From: Rhodococcus sp. IITR03
GTDB lineage: Bacteria; Actinomycetota; Actinomycetes; Mycobacteriales; Mycobacteriaceae
Length of the DNA stretch: 21,945 nt
Direction of reading: 5' to 3'
Assembly (NCBI GenBank): GCA_001017865.1
Contig: LATQ01000001.1
Coordinates: 952,701-974,645, forward strand
Shown: positions 1-8,402 of the stretch, in pieces
Layout: each line of letters starts with the position of its first letter
Numbering within the stretch: position 1 is the first letter of the stretch
The notes under the pieces: generated by a model
Databases searched by the model: none
What the model saw: only the letters and a program-made list of their open reading frames with translations
What the model was told of the DNA's origin: nothing
Translations under genes and position numbers: made by a program

Positions 1-810
1 GCAGCTGCTGGAACGCCGCGCGATGTTCGCCGCGACCGAGATCGACCCCGCGCTCGGGTCACGGCGGGCGATGCGGAATTCGCGGGTGTGCCGTGCCGGA
101 CCGTCCGGGCCGCGACCGGGCCACCATCCTCTATCTGCACGGGGGCGGATACCGGATGGGCAGCCCGGAGGCGTACAACGCCTACGCGGCGAAGATCGCG
201 GCCGGCGCCGAGGCCACTGTCGTCCTGCCGCGGTACCGGCTCGCGCCGGAGAACCCGTTCCCGGCCGGCGCGCGACGCCCTCGCGGTCTACGAGGCACTC
301 ACCGCCGAGGCGGAGGGACCGATCGTCCTCGCCGGTGACTCGGCGGGAGCCGGTCTCGCCGCCGCGGTGATCGTCGCGGCGAAGGCGAGTGGTCTGCGCA
401 CTCCCGACGGTTGATGCTGTTGTCGCCGTGGCTCGACCTGCACTGCTCGTCGCCGTTCTACGAAACCGCGCCCGACGTCTTCTTCCCGCTGGCGACGGCG
501 GAGTCGGCGCGCGAGGACTACCTGCAGGGTGCCCTGCAAGCGACCCGCTGGCCTCGCCGTTGCTGGCCGACCACACGGGATTCCCGCCCACGCTGATCCA
601 GGTCGGCGGCAACGAGGCGCTGGTCGGTGACGCGCTCGGCCTGGCCGAATCGCTCGCGAACGTGAACGTCACCTGCACGCTGGAAGTTGTTGCGGAACAA
701 GGGCACACGTGCCGTTGATCCAGCCCGAGCACAGCGTCTCCGTCGCGTCGATCGAGTCGTGTGCCCGATTCGTCCGGGCGTGTGCAGACGAGTCCGGATC
801 GGCTCGCTGA
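1..810 (+). pseudogene. Alpha/beta hydrolase (hormone-sensitive lipase/esterase family), partial and multiply frameshifted
   Basis: This is an esterase/lipase of the HSL family, expected to hydrolyse carboxyl esters. The sequence shows the oxyanion-hole motif HGGGY near base 140, then RLAPENPFPA, and the nucleophile motif GDSAGAG near 340. The strand and lid region with LLSPWLDL starts near 414, and the segment PPTLIQVGGNE, normally carrying the acid residue region, lies near 590. The catalytic His region (EQGHTVPL) spans the last break near 704, and the last frame ends at the TGA at 808-810. Family-like sequence hops between frames six times (near 57, 105, 270, 412, 537 and 704). Five hops are clear losses of one base; the one near 270 could be two losses or one gain. 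The N-terminus probably lies left of the window. A complete copy would be about 300 residues. It may be an intact gene damaged by sequence errors, or a real pseudogene. The family call is firm; the substrate is unknown. Confidence 0.75.
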
Positions 811-829
811 CTCGGCCCTTACCGACCCC

Positions 830-901
830 GACAGCGGAGCGCGAATCGGTCATCGGAGCGCGCGATAACGCGCACCTGTGACCACTTCGCGCTCCGCTGT
901 C
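830..901. terminator. Large three-tier hairpin, probable bidirectional terminator
   Basis: Arms GACAGCGGAGCGCGAA (830-845) and TTCGCGCTCCGCTGTC (886-901) are perfect 16-bp inverted repeats. Inside them GGTCA (848-852) pairs with TGACC (879-883), and GCGCG (858-862) pairs with CGCGC (869-873) around a CGATAA loop. It sits between the convergent ends of the esterase (810) and the TetR gene (920), where a shared terminator is expected. There is no T-run, as is common in actinobacteria. Confidence 0.7.
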
Positions 902-919
902 CGCGGTCGAGGGTGGTGA

Positions 920-1582
920 TTACCGGAGGAAGTGCGCGTACTCCCCGCGCCGCGCCGCTTTCAGGGTCGTGTTGAGCACCAGCCGGGTCTGGAGCCGGAT
1001 GTAGTCGTCGAGGGTGTAGATGGCTCCGAAGTGCCAGTGCTTGAGCGCCCACCCGTGGGCGAGGAGCAAGATGTCGAACACCATCAGATCGACGTCGATG
1101 GGCTCCATGATCCCGGCGGCGATGCCGTCGTCGAGGGCGGAGCGCAGCGGCGCCGACGTCTCGACCTCCAGTTCCTTGATCCGGGCGCGACCTGCAGCGT
1201 CGAGCGTGCGGCTCTCCCGGTAGGTGAGGACGGTGGCATCGAGGTTCTCGTCGACGATCTCGATGTAGCGGCGGATGCCGGCGGCGAGCCGTTCGACCGG
1301 GTCGTCGCCGGCGGCCTCCATCGCAGGTTCGATCTGGTCGCGGAAGGTGTCGAGGATCGAGACGATGGTGGCGAGGAGGATTTCCTCCTTGCCGCCGAAG
1401 TACTTGTAGATCAGTCCGACGCTGACACCGGCCTCGTCGGCCAGCGCCTGCATCGACATCTGGTGGAAACCGGTGCGCTGCATGACCTGCACGGCGGCGT
1501 CGAGGACCTGCTTGCGGCGGGAACTGGTACGAACTGCCCGCACGGCCTCTTCCACGGGAAGTGCATCGTGGTCGGTGGTCAT
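920..1582 (-). CDS. TetR-family transcriptional regulator, last gene of the alicyclic-acid operon
   Basis: This 220-residue TetR protein has its helix-turn-helix at about residues 43-64 (MSMQALADEAGVSVGLIYKYF), followed by the usual family sequence GGKEEIL. The ligand-binding half is all-helical, with a late HGWALKHWHF stretch. I place the start at the ATG at 1582 because GAGGAG lies just upstream on the minus strand; an in-frame ATG 11 codons earlier has a poorer site. It follows the acyl-CoA dehydrogenase gene by 78 bp on the same strand, so it may be the local repressor of the badI-badH-ligase-dehydrogenase operon, with an acyl-CoA as a plausible effector. That role is inferred from position only. 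An inverted repeat at 1609-1642 sits in its leader and could be its own operator or an attenuator. Confidence 0.88.
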   Translation of the reverse strand: MTTDHDALPVEEAVRAVRTSSRRKQVLDAAVQVMQRTGFHQMSMQALADEAGVSVGLIYKYFGGKEEILLATIVSILDTFRDQIEPAMEAAGDDPVERLAAGIRRYIEIVDENLDATVLTYRESRTLDAAGRARIKELEVETSAPLRSALDDGIAAGIMEPIDVDLMVFDILLLAHGWALKHWHFGAIYTLDDYIRLQTRLVLNTTLKAARRGEYAHFLR

Positions 1583-1608
1583 AGGGGCTCCTCGTCGCTT
1601 TTCGGTCC

Positions 1609-1642
1609 GATTCACAGTACCGAGTGCTCAGCGGTGTGAATC
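1609..1642. promoter_or_regulatory. Inverted repeat upstream of the TetR gene
   Basis: GATTCACA (1609-1616) and TGTGAATC (1635-1642) are perfect 8-bp arms. Inside, CCG and CGG extend the pairing, and a central GAGTGCTC palindrome resembles TetR-type operator cores. It lies in the 78-bp gap between the acyl-CoA dehydrogenase and the TetR gene. The half-site GTGAAT also occurs in the operator region before badI (6109-6114, and inverted at 6140-6145). It could be an autoregulatory operator or a partial terminator. Confidence 0.5.
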
Positions 1643-1660
1643 GTGCAGCTGGGACGGTCG

Positions 1661-2809
1661 TCAGATCCCGAGATCCTTCGCGACGATCGTCTTCATGATC
1701 TCGGTGGTTCCGCCGTAGATCGTCTGGATGCGGGCGTCGACGAAAGCGCGTGCGACGCCGTATTCGCGCATGTAGCCGTAGCCGCCGTGCAGTTGCAGGC
1801 ACCGGTCGGCGACACGCACCTGCAGTTCGGTGGCCCACCACTTCAGACGGGCGGCGCGGGCGGCGGTGAGCTGCCCGGCGACGTGCTCGGCGATGCAGTC
1901 GTCGAGGTAGGTGCGGGCGATGTCGAGCTCGGTGGCCAGCTCGGCGAGCACGAACTGGGTGTTCTGGAAGCTCGACACCGGCTTCCCGAACGCCTTCCGC
2001 TCGCGGACGTAGTCGAGGGTCTGCGCGAGGACGCCCTCGGCGGCGGCGACCGCACCGATGGACAGCGACAACCGTTCCTGCGGGAGGTTGTGCACCAGTT
2101 GGTAGAAGCCGCGGCCTTCGTCGCCGAGACGGTTCGCGACCGGCACCCGCATGTCGGTGAACGTCAGCTCGCTGGTGTCCTGGGCGTGCAGACCGATCTT
2201 CTCGAGATTGCGTCCGCGGGAGAAGCCGGGGGTGTCGGCCTCGACGACCAGCAGCGTCAATCCCTTGTGCGGGTCGTCGGAGGTGCGGGTCGCGACGACG
2301 AACAGGTCGCCGTTCTGACCGTTGGAGATGAACGTCTTGGCTCCGTTGACGACGTAGTGATCGCCGTCGCGCACCGCGGAGGTGCGGATACCGGTGAGGT
2401 CGCTGCCGGTGCCGGGTTCGGTCATGGCGATGCCCAGCACGGTCTCGCCACTGACGACGCCGGGCAGCCACCGTGCCTTCTGTTCGTCGGTGGTCAACTC
2501 GGTCAGGTAGGGCAGCACCACGTCGTTCTGCAGGGAGAACGCGATACCGGCCGCGGCGTTGCCCGCTCGGTTGACCTCCTCGATGAGGATGGCGTTGTAG
2601 CGGAAGTCGTCGACGCCGGGACCGCCGTACTTCTCGTCGACGGAGAAGGCGAGCAGTCCGAGCTTACCGGCTTCGGTGAACAACGACCGGTCGAGGCAGC
2701 TCGCGTGCTCCCAGTCCTCGTGCACGGGTGTGATCTTGTCGCGGACGAAGTCGCGAGCGACCTCCCGGAACTGCTGGTGCTCGGTCTCGTATTCGAGGCG
2801 TGCGTTCAT
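1661..2809 (-). CDS. Acyl-CoA dehydrogenase, candidate cyclohexanecarboxyl-CoA dehydrogenase (AliB role)
   Basis: This is a complete 382-residue flavoprotein of the acyl-CoA dehydrogenase family, which oxidises an acyl-CoA to the 2,3-enoyl-CoA and passes electrons to ETF. Visible signatures are AMTEPGTGSD (128-137, FAD/substrate loop), RKAFGKPV (271-278), LHGGYGY (340-346) and IYGGTTEI (364-371). The last motif has Gly where medium-chain enzymes carry the catalytic Glu. As in long-chain and isovaleryl-CoA dehydrogenases, the base is probably Glu245 in NLPQERL (241-247). The ATG at 2809 overlaps the ligase stop codon (ATGA, 4-nt overlap), so the two genes are translationally coupled. Given badH- and badI-like neighbours, the likely substrate is cyclohexanecarboxyl-CoA, giving cyclohex-1-ene-1-carboxyl-CoA. 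The family call is firm; the substrate is inferred from context. Confidence 0.9.
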   Translation of the reverse strand: MNARLEYETEHQQFREVARDFVRDKITPVHEDWEHASCLDRSLFTEAGKLGLLAFSVDEKYGGPGVDDFRYNAILIEEVNRAGNAAAGIAFSLQNDVVLPYLTELTTDEQKARWLPGVVSGETVLGIAMTEPGTGSDLTGIRTSAVRDGDHYVVNGAKTFISNGQNGDLFVVATRTSDDPHKGLTLLVVEADTPGFSRGRNLEKIGLHAQDTSELTFTDMRVPVANRLGDEGRGFYQLVHNLPQERLSLSIGAVAAAEGVLAQTLDYVRERKAFGKPVSSFQNTQFVLAELATELDIARTYLDDCIAEHVAGQLTAARAARLKWWATELQVRVADRCLQLHGGYGYMREYGVARAFVDARIQTIYGGTTEIMKTIVAKDLGI

Positions 2810-4471
2810 CGTGTGATCCTCGAGTCGGTGGGTGCGGTGAACAACCCTGCGGCGAATTCGTCGGCTGCTGTTCGGGTTGCCTTGTAGTGCAGTTTCTTTC
2901 CGGTGGCCGAGACCGGCAGTGACTCGACGAAGCGATATGCCCGCGGTCGCTTGAAGGTCGACAGCAGCGGGTGATCGCGACAATGCGCGTCGAGGACGTC
3001 CGCCGTGACGTCCGGGCTGCCGGCGACGATGTACGCGACGACGATGCGTCCCCACCGGTCGTCGGGTACGCCGACGACGAGGCAGTCGGACACACCCGGA
3101 TGCGAGTTGAGCGCTTCCTCGACCTGCACCGGATGGACGTTCTCACCACCGCAGACGAGCATGTCGTCCTTGCGTCCGACGATGGTGACGAACTCTCCGG
3201 CGTCCCACGTGGCGAGGTCGCCGATGTGCAGCCACCCGTTGTTGAACTTGGCCTTCTCCTGGTCGGGGGAGTCGAAGTAGGCGTTCGAACCCTTGGGGGA
3301 GCGGACGATCACTTCTCCGACCTCTTCGTCGTCCTTGGCGACGACGTCGTCGTGGTGGGCGAGTCGGTCCTCGTAGATGTGGACCACGCGCACGTCGTCG
3401 TCGGTGCAGGCCCGACCCGCGGTGCCGGCATGTTCGGCAGATCGGTGGGGCGCAGAAAGGTGTTCCAGAACCCTTCGGTGCTGCCGTAGCCGTTGAAGAT
3501 CCGCGGGTTGAGGACCTGCTGGTATCGCAGTGCCGCTTCGCGTTCGAGCGGCGCACCCATTGTGACGATTCCGCGCAGCGACGACAGGTCGCGCGGACGG
3601 GCCTCCTGTGCGGCGGCGAGCATCGCGAGGTTGGTGGGTGCTCCGATGAGGAAGGTGAGGCCGTGCTCGGCGACGAGGTCGAGGACGCGGTCGGCGTCGA
3701 AGGTGCGCAGCGGCACCACTTCTCCGCCGATGTAGAAGACCGGATTGGGCCTCCGGAGTACAGCCGCCGCGGTGGAACCACGGCGTCATGTTGAGCGTCT
3801 TGTCCTCAGGCTGAGCGGGAAATGCATGATGACGTCGTGCGCGCTGAAGATCTCGATCATGCTGTTGAGCGGCACACCCTTCGGCATACCGGTGGTGCCC
3901 GAGGTGTAGAGGCGAGTGGTCTCGTCCCACACCGTCCGGTGCAGCGGCGGGAGCGCGACCCGATCGGCCGCCAGGTGCCGGTACCGCACAACGGTGGCGC
4001 CGGGAACGGAGACCGGATCGCCGGCCCCACCGCGACGATCACCTTCGGTGTGTGCGCCGAGCGTTCCAGCGCCTCCGTCACCATGGGAGTGAGCTCGGTG
4101 TCGTAGACGAAGACCGTGGGTGCGGACTTGTCGAGGATGAACGATGTTTCGCCGGAGGCGAGCCGGAAGTTGATCGGCGAACCCACCGCGCCGACGGCCT
4201 GGGTGGCGAGATACAGTTCGGCGAACTCGACGCTGTTGAACAGCTGATAGGCGACGACATCCCCTGCCTGCACACCCGCATCGGCCAGACCCGTGGCGAC
4301 TCGGTCGACGCGCTCGCCGAGTTCGGCGTAGGTCAGCCGAGTTCCCGTGTCGGGATCGGTGATGGCAACGCGGTTCCCGTACCGTCCCAGGTTGCGCCGG
4401 AAGCCGTTGAGATACGTGAAGTCGTTCTCGAAGTACTCCCGGTAGGCCCGGGCGTTGTACGACGCGCTCAT
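2806..4471 (-). CDS. AMP-forming acyl-CoA synthetase, candidate cyclohexanecarboxylate-CoA ligase (AliA role); frameshifted in this sequence
   Basis: This is an ANL-superfamily ligase that activates a carboxylic acid to its CoA thioester through an acyl-AMP. The N-terminal domain begins at the ATG at 4471, with AGGGGAGA 9 nt upstream. The P-loop-like motif YTSGTTGMPKG lies near 3890, NGYGSTEG near 3490, GWLHIGDLATWD near 3225 and GRKDDMLVCGGENVHP near 3160. The C-terminal lysine motif SATGKKLHYK lies near 2900. The reading frame breaks near 4020, 3808, 3771, 3753 and 3412, each restored by one added base, giving about 556 residues, normal for the family. It lies 26 bp after the badH-like gene and shares an ATGA overlap with the acyl-CoA dehydrogenase. 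In the alicyclic pathway it would make cyclohexanecarboxyl-CoA; that substrate is inferred from neighbours. Confidence 0.85.
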
Positions 4472-4497
4472 GATTCGATCTCCCCTGAGGATGTCGG

Positions 4498-5227
4498 TCA
4501 GCCGGCCATGGTGAGGCCGCCGCTGACGCTGATCACCTGGCCCGTGATGAACGATGCGGACTCGGATGCGAAGAACAGGACGGGCGCGGCGACCTCTTCG
4601 GGTCGTGCGAGCCGCCGGAACGGAATGGCCTTGATAAGAGCAGCTTTGAGCTTCTCTTCCTGGGCCTGGAACAGCGGGGTGTCGGTGGGGCCGGGGCACA
4701 CGCAGTTGACGTTGATGTTGTGCCGGGCCATCTCGCGGGCGAGCGATTTGGTGAGGGCGATGACGCCGCCCTTCGCTCCCGCGTAGATGGATTCGCCGGA
4801 GCTGCCGACGCGACCTGCATCGCTGGCGAGGTTGATCACGCGACCGCCGTTTCCGGCGTCGATGATGCCGGGCAGGAAAGCGCTGCAGATGTTCACCGGG
4901 CCGAGATAATTGATCGCGACGACCTTCTGGGCGAACTCCGGTGTGGCGTTCAGGAACTGGTCGGTGCGGTCCCAGCCGGCGGCGTTGACGATCACGTTGG
5001 GCACGCCCACCTCGGCATGGGTGCGGTCGCGGAGCTCGTCGACCTGGGCGCGGTCGGAGATGTCGACCGGCAGTGCGTGATCAGCTGGGGGTACTCCTTG
5101 GCGGTGGCTTCGGCGGCTGCGAGGTCGAGATCGGCGGCGACGACGCGATCACCCTGCGCGGCGAAACCGAGAGCGATGGCCTTGCCGATTCCGGATCCGC
5201 GCCGGTGACCAGTGCGATGTTGCTCAT
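4498..5227 (-). CDS. badH: SDR, 2-hydroxycyclohexanecarboxyl-CoA dehydrogenase-like (BadH); frameshifted in this sequence
   Basis: This is a classical short-chain dehydrogenase that would oxidise 2-hydroxycyclohexanecarboxyl-CoA to the 2-keto form with NAD. The ATG is at 5227. The cofactor motif TGAGSGIGKAIAL is recovered if one G is restored near 5190. A second lost base lies near 5085, and from about 5040 to the stop at 4498 the frame is clean. Visible are VNAAGWD (NAG-type motif), SDAGRVGSSGESIYAGAKGG with the catalytic Ser, Tyr and Lys, CPGPTDTPLF, and the C-terminal FITGQVISVSGGLTM. The SDAxRVGSSGE segment and the VSGGLTM ending closely recall Rhodopseudomonas palustris BadH as I remember it. 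The repaired length is about 243 residues. It lies 31 bp after the badI-like gene and 26 bp before the ligase. Confidence 0.85.
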
Positions 5228-5258
5228 GGGATGTCCTTACGGGTCTGGGGAACTCGGG

Positions 5259-6053
5259 TCAGGCCTTGACGTACTTCGCGAAGTCGGCAGGACGCTTCTC
5301 CGCGAACGCCTTCGCTCCTTCGAGTCCTTCGTCGGACTTGCCGAACAGGTCGAGTGCCGACATCGCGAGGTTGCTCAGGCCGGCCTGGTGGTCGGTGTCG
5401 GCGTTGAAGGACTGCTTGAGGAACTTGATGGCCGTGGGGCTCTTCTCGGCGATCTCGGCGGCGACGGCCTTGGCCTCGTCGAGCAGCTTGTCCTGTGGGA
5501 CAACCCAGTTGACGAGGCCCCAGCGCTCGGCTGTGGCGGCATCGTACTGGCGGCACAGGTACCAGATCTCTCGTGCACGCTTCTCGCCGACGACACGGGC
5601 GAGGAAGGCCGAACCGAAACCGGCGTCGAACGAGCCCACCTTGGGTCCGGCCTGGCCGAATCGGGCGTTCTCCGACGCGATCGTGAGGTCGCACAGCACG
5701 TGCAGGACGTGCCCGCCGCCGACGGCGACACCGTTGACGGCGGCGATGACCGGCTTGGGGATGTCGCGGATGAGCTTGTGGAGGTAGCCGATCTCGAACA
5801 TGCCGCTCTCGGTGGGGCCGTAGTCGCCGGTCTCGGCGCGCTGCTTGACGTCGCCGCCGGTGCAGAAGGCCTTCTCGCCGGCCCCGGTGAGGATGATGGC
5901 CGAGACGCGGCTGTCGGCCCAGGCCGAGCGGAACGCTTTGATCAGTTCTTCGACGGTCTTGCCCCGGAAGGCGTTGTATCGCTCGGGTCGGTTGATCGTG
6001 ATGATCCCGGCTGCGCCGTCGATCTCGTAAGTGATGTCTTCGAAGTCGGTCAT
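5259..6053 (-). CDS. badI: 2-ketocyclohexanecarboxyl-CoA hydrolase-like crotonase (BadI)
   Basis: This is a complete 264-residue crotonase-fold protein and the first gene of the operon. BadI opens the ring of 2-ketocyclohexanecarboxyl-CoA to give pimeloyl-CoA and is a close relative of the naphthoate synthase MenB. The sequence shows NRPERYNAFR (21-30), the oxyanion-hole segments AFCTGGD (62-68) and GVAVGGGHVLHVLCDLTIA (108-126), and VGSFDAGFGSAFLARVVGEK (139-158) followed by AREIWYLCRQY. The last two blocks match BadI and MenB far better than ordinary enoyl-CoA hydratases. The ATG at 6053 has AAGGGG 6 nt upstream. Two palindromes in the 5' region suggest repressor control. Main alternative: a MenB-like enzyme for another ring. 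The badH-like gene next to it favours BadI. Confidence 0.88.
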   Translation of the reverse strand: MTDFEDITYEIDGAAGIITINRPERYNAFRGKTVEELIKAFRSAWADSRVSAIILTGAGEKAFCTGGDVKQRAETGDYGPTESGMFEIGYLHKLIRDIPKPVIAAVNGVAVGGGHVLHVLCDLTIASENARFGQAGPKVGSFDAGFGSAFLARVVGEKRAREIWYLCRQYDAATAERWGLVNWVVPQDKLLDEAKAVAAEIAEKSPTAIKFLKQSFNADTDHQAGLSNLAMSALDLFGKSDEGLEGAKAFAEKRPADFAKYVKA

Positions 6054-6089
6054 GGGATCCCCTTCATCGCTGCAGGTAGAAGCCTGATC

Positions 6090-6123
6090 GAATGGTCATT
6101 CCCTGCGAGTGAATGACTATTCA
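6090..6123. promoter_or_regulatory. Paired palindromic operators before badI
   Basis: GAATGGTCATTC (6090-6101) and TGAATGACTATTCA (6110-6123) each have 5-bp inverted arms. The second also reads as AATGA-N4-TCATT. Their centres are 21 bp apart, two helical turns, so two dimers would bind the same face of the DNA. An extra half-site ATTCAC lies at 6140-6145. They lie 37-70 bp upstream of the badI start, in the promoter zone. The TetR encoded at the end of the operon is the natural candidate to bind here. Confidence 0.65.
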
Positions 6124-6204
6124 TTTCTCATGAAGCTACATTCACGATTGGGGTGTGTCAACCGTCACATGGAGACGCGACCTACTTGGGTGGATCTGAC
6201 CTCG

Positions 6205-6231
6205 GATTTCGGGGGTGAACCCACCGAAATC
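6205..6231. terminator. Strong hairpin in the badI / membrane-protein divergent gap
   Basis: GATTTCGG (6205-6212) pairs perfectly with CCGAAATC (6224-6231), and GGG/CCC inside continues the stem past a one-base bulge. The 298-bp gap 6054-6351 holds this hairpin, the badI operators and the promoter of the plus-strand gene; I see no gene in it. It could insulate the two divergent units or lie in the leader of the gene at 6352. Its role is not established. Confidence 0.4.
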
Positions 6232-6351
6232 GACATCCGTGCGTCGTAACGACGCCGGGTGGTACTCCGACACCAGTTCAGAAGGGCACAGCGCGTGTGC
6301 GGTCGAGAAAGTAGCGGCACACGGGCCCCGGTGTCGGGTTGAAGGAGAAAC

Positions 6352-7124
6352 ATGAAGTTCGTCGTCCCCTACCTGCGCGTCGTAGCGGGGATGTTCGCCG
6401 CCATCACGCTGTGGCTGGCGATCGTGGAAGTGCTCAACGGCAACCTGGCCGACGCGATCCTGTTCCTGGCATTCGCGGCCGGCCTGGGGTATCTCGCGAT
6501 CGGCAAGCCCCTGCGCGACCGCCGCAAGCGCATCAAGCCGAGCAGGACGCGATCGCCGCACGTGCTGAAGCCGGCCACCGCGCGTTTCTCGCGGGGGATG
6601 TGCACGCCGCGATGGCACCGCCACCCGAGCCGCCGAAGCCCCCGAGGATCCGCCGCGGAGTGATCATCGCCGCTGCCGTCGCCGGACTGTTCGTTCTCAT
6701 GGGAATCATCAGCGACATCTCGGACGGGCTGGACTCACCCACGAAGGACGACGTGAGTACCACGCCTCGCGCTGCCGCACCGACGACCACCACGCCGTAC
6801 ACGACGTCGGCCGCCACCACGGCGCGGACCGTCGCTCCGGAAGCCACTCCCGCGACGAGGATCTCCACCACGCAGGTCGCGGCGGTCGCGTCCACTGCGG
6901 TGATGCCGAATGTCGTGTGCATGGATCTCCAAGCGGCACAGGACACCATCCAGGCCGCCGGCGTGTTCTACTCCACGAGCGTCGACGCGACCGGTCAGGG
7001 GCGGGCGCAGGTATGGGACAGGAACTGGGTCGTCGTCGACCAGACTCCCCCGGTGGGAGCATCGATCGGTGAAGGCGACCCAGTGCTGTCCGTTCTGAAA
7101 GAGGACGAATTCAGCGGGTGTTAG
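6352..7124 (+). CDS. Membrane protein with C-terminal PASTA-like domain; one frameshift
   Basis: The ATG at 6352 has a good AAGGAG site. The N-terminal part carries two hydrophobic segments (about residues 6-26 and 33-50) followed by the basic stretch RDRRKRIK. A lost base near 6540 breaks the frame. Past it come a charged helix, a proline patch (APPPEPPKPP) and a third membrane segment (VIIAAAVAGLFVLMGII). A long Thr/Ala/Pro-rich linker then leads to a domain beginning MPNVVCMDLQAAQDTIQAAG and ending DQTPPVGASIGEGDPVLSV. That layout is typical of PASTA and PASTA-like domains, which in other proteins bind cell-wall muropeptides. The repaired length is about 257 residues. The tail is predicted to face outside. 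No kinase domain is present. The stop TAG overlaps the stop of the convergent oxidoreductase gene. Function unknown. Confidence 0.75.
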
Positions 7125-8302
7125 GCCATCGGCTGCCCCGTGCGGGAGAGATCCTCGATGGTCTTCGACGGATGTCGACCGCCCCTGGGGAACCCCACCG
7201 ATCCCGGCCGTAGAGCCTCGACCCGAAGACCGGCCATCGCGGCCTTCAATCCGAGATCCTTGATGGTCGAGGCGATTCGGCCGGCATACGCCTGTTCCTT
7301 CGGGGTGTCGTCCCGTTCGTGGAACTGGACGACACCGACGCGTCGGCCCAGGCTCACACCGACGCCGTTGAACCCGAAATCGAGGTTCGCGGGTTCTTCA
7401 CCGGCGATACGGCTGAGAACTGTGTCGGCCGCGGCCAGGCCGGTGGGCAGGGCGGACTGGCATGCCATCCGCACCGGCTCTCCCGACGGCGCCGCGCAGT
7501 CACCGGCGGCGATCACGCGATCGTCGTCGATGCTGGTCATCGTTTCGTCGGTGAGGATCCGGCCGAGGGCATCCGTCCTGAAGCCGCTGGAGCGGGCCAG
7601 TTCGGGAACGCCGAATCCGGCGGTCCAGACAGTGATCGCACTCTCGACCACGGTGTCGTCGTCGAGCGTGAAGCCGTCGGGTCCGACGCGGGTGACGCGC
7701 GCGTTCTCGATGATCTCGACCTGCAGGTCCGCGAGCCGTTCGTAGGTTGCGGCACGGGCCTTCTCGGACAGCATCGGACCGATGACACCGCTGCACACGA
7801 GACGCACACGACGTCCCTGTTCGGCGAGCTCGCCGGCTGTTTCGAGCCCGGTGAGCCCGGCCCCGACGACCGTGACGACGGCTTCGGGTTCGAGGCTGTT
7901 CAGCGCGTACTGCAGGCGCTCGGCATACTCGAATTCGGCCACCGGAAACGCGAATTCCTCGACGCCGGGAACGGTGGACCGTCTCGTGGCGGTACTTCCG
8001 ACGGCGTAGACGAGGTAGTCGTAGTCGACCGTTCCACCGGATGCGAGATGGACGGTGCGCGTACCGGGTTCGATGCGGGTCACGGTATCGACCAGAAGGT
8101 CGACTCCCTTCGCCAGAAGTTTGCGGTAGTCGCCGGACGCATGGTGGTTGCCGACCGCGAACTGGTGCAATCGGGTTCGCTGGACGAAGTGCGGCCGCGG
8201 ATTGACGACGGTGACCGCAGCCTTCCTGCTCGTGCGGTTGGCGGCGACCGTTCCGGCGTATCCACCGCCGATGACGACGACACGGGGGCGTGTGTTGAAC
8301 AT
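7121..8302 (-). CDS. FAD-dependent NAD(P)H oxidoreductase (NDH-2-like)
   Basis: This is a complete 393-residue protein of the pyridine nucleotide-disulphide oxidoreductase family, closest in layout to type II NADH dehydrogenases. The first dinucleotide-binding motif is VVVIGGGYAGTVAA (8-21, FAD). The second is VVTVVGAGLTGLETAGELAE (142-161, NAD(P)H). A C-terminal FAD motif, DRVIAAGDCAAP, lies at 261-272. No CxxxxC redox disulphide is seen, so a quinone or another small acceptor is likely. The ATG at 8302 is taken because the Rossmann motif follows at once. The gene lies downstream of and on the same strand as an ECF41-type sigma gene. ECF41 factors usually control a neighbouring carboxymuconolactone decarboxylase, oxidoreductase or epimerase gene, and an ECF41-like promoter sits at 8351-8377. 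Confidence 0.88.
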   Translation of the reverse strand: MFNTRPRVVVIGGGYAGTVAANRTSRKAAVTVVNPRPHFVQRTRLHQFAVGNHHASGDYRKLLAKGVDLLVDTVTRIEPGTRTVHLASGGTVDYDYLVYAVGSTATRRSTVPGVEEFAFPVAEFEYAERLQYALNSLEPEAVVTVVGAGLTGLETAGELAEQGRRVRLVCSGVIGPMLSEKARAATYERLADLQVEIIENARVTRVGPDGFTLDDDTVVESAITVWTAGFGVPELARSSGFRTDALGRILTDETMTSIDDDRVIAAGDCAAPSGEPVRMACQSALPTGLAAADTVLSRIAGEEPANLDFGFNGVGVSLGRRVGVVQFHERDDTPKEQAYAGRIASTIKDLGLKAAMAGLRVEALRPGSVGFPRGGRHPSKTIEDLSRTGQPMA

Positions 8303-8350
8303 GGCTTCTCCGATCCGTTCGTTGGCTCTGTGGGGAGCCTCGTCATCTAG

Positions 8351-8377
8351 GACCGGACAGCCACGTCGTTTGTGACA
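8351..8377 (-). promoter_or_regulatory. Candidate ECF41-type promoter for the oxidoreductase gene
   Basis: On the minus strand TGTCACA (8377-8371) is followed after 16 nt by GGTC (8354-8351). The ECF41 consensus, as I recall it, is TGTCACA with CGTC about 16 nt downstream, so this is a full -35 match and a 3/4 -10 match. It lies 49-75 bp upstream of the oxidoreductase ATG, between it and the sigma gene. Confidence 0.6.
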
Positions 8378-8402
8378 TGCCGCGCCGAACAATCGGGAGG
8401 AT

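Noticed and set aside
819..2471. 550-codon minus-strand open frame
   Set aside because: It is an Arg-rich shadow of the TetR and acyl-CoA dehydrogenase genes, which have clear motifs in another frame.
1643..2887. 414-codon plus-strand open frame
   Set aside because: It is the antisense shadow of the acyl-CoA dehydrogenase; low-complexity Val/Gly/Glu/Asp-rich with no family motif.
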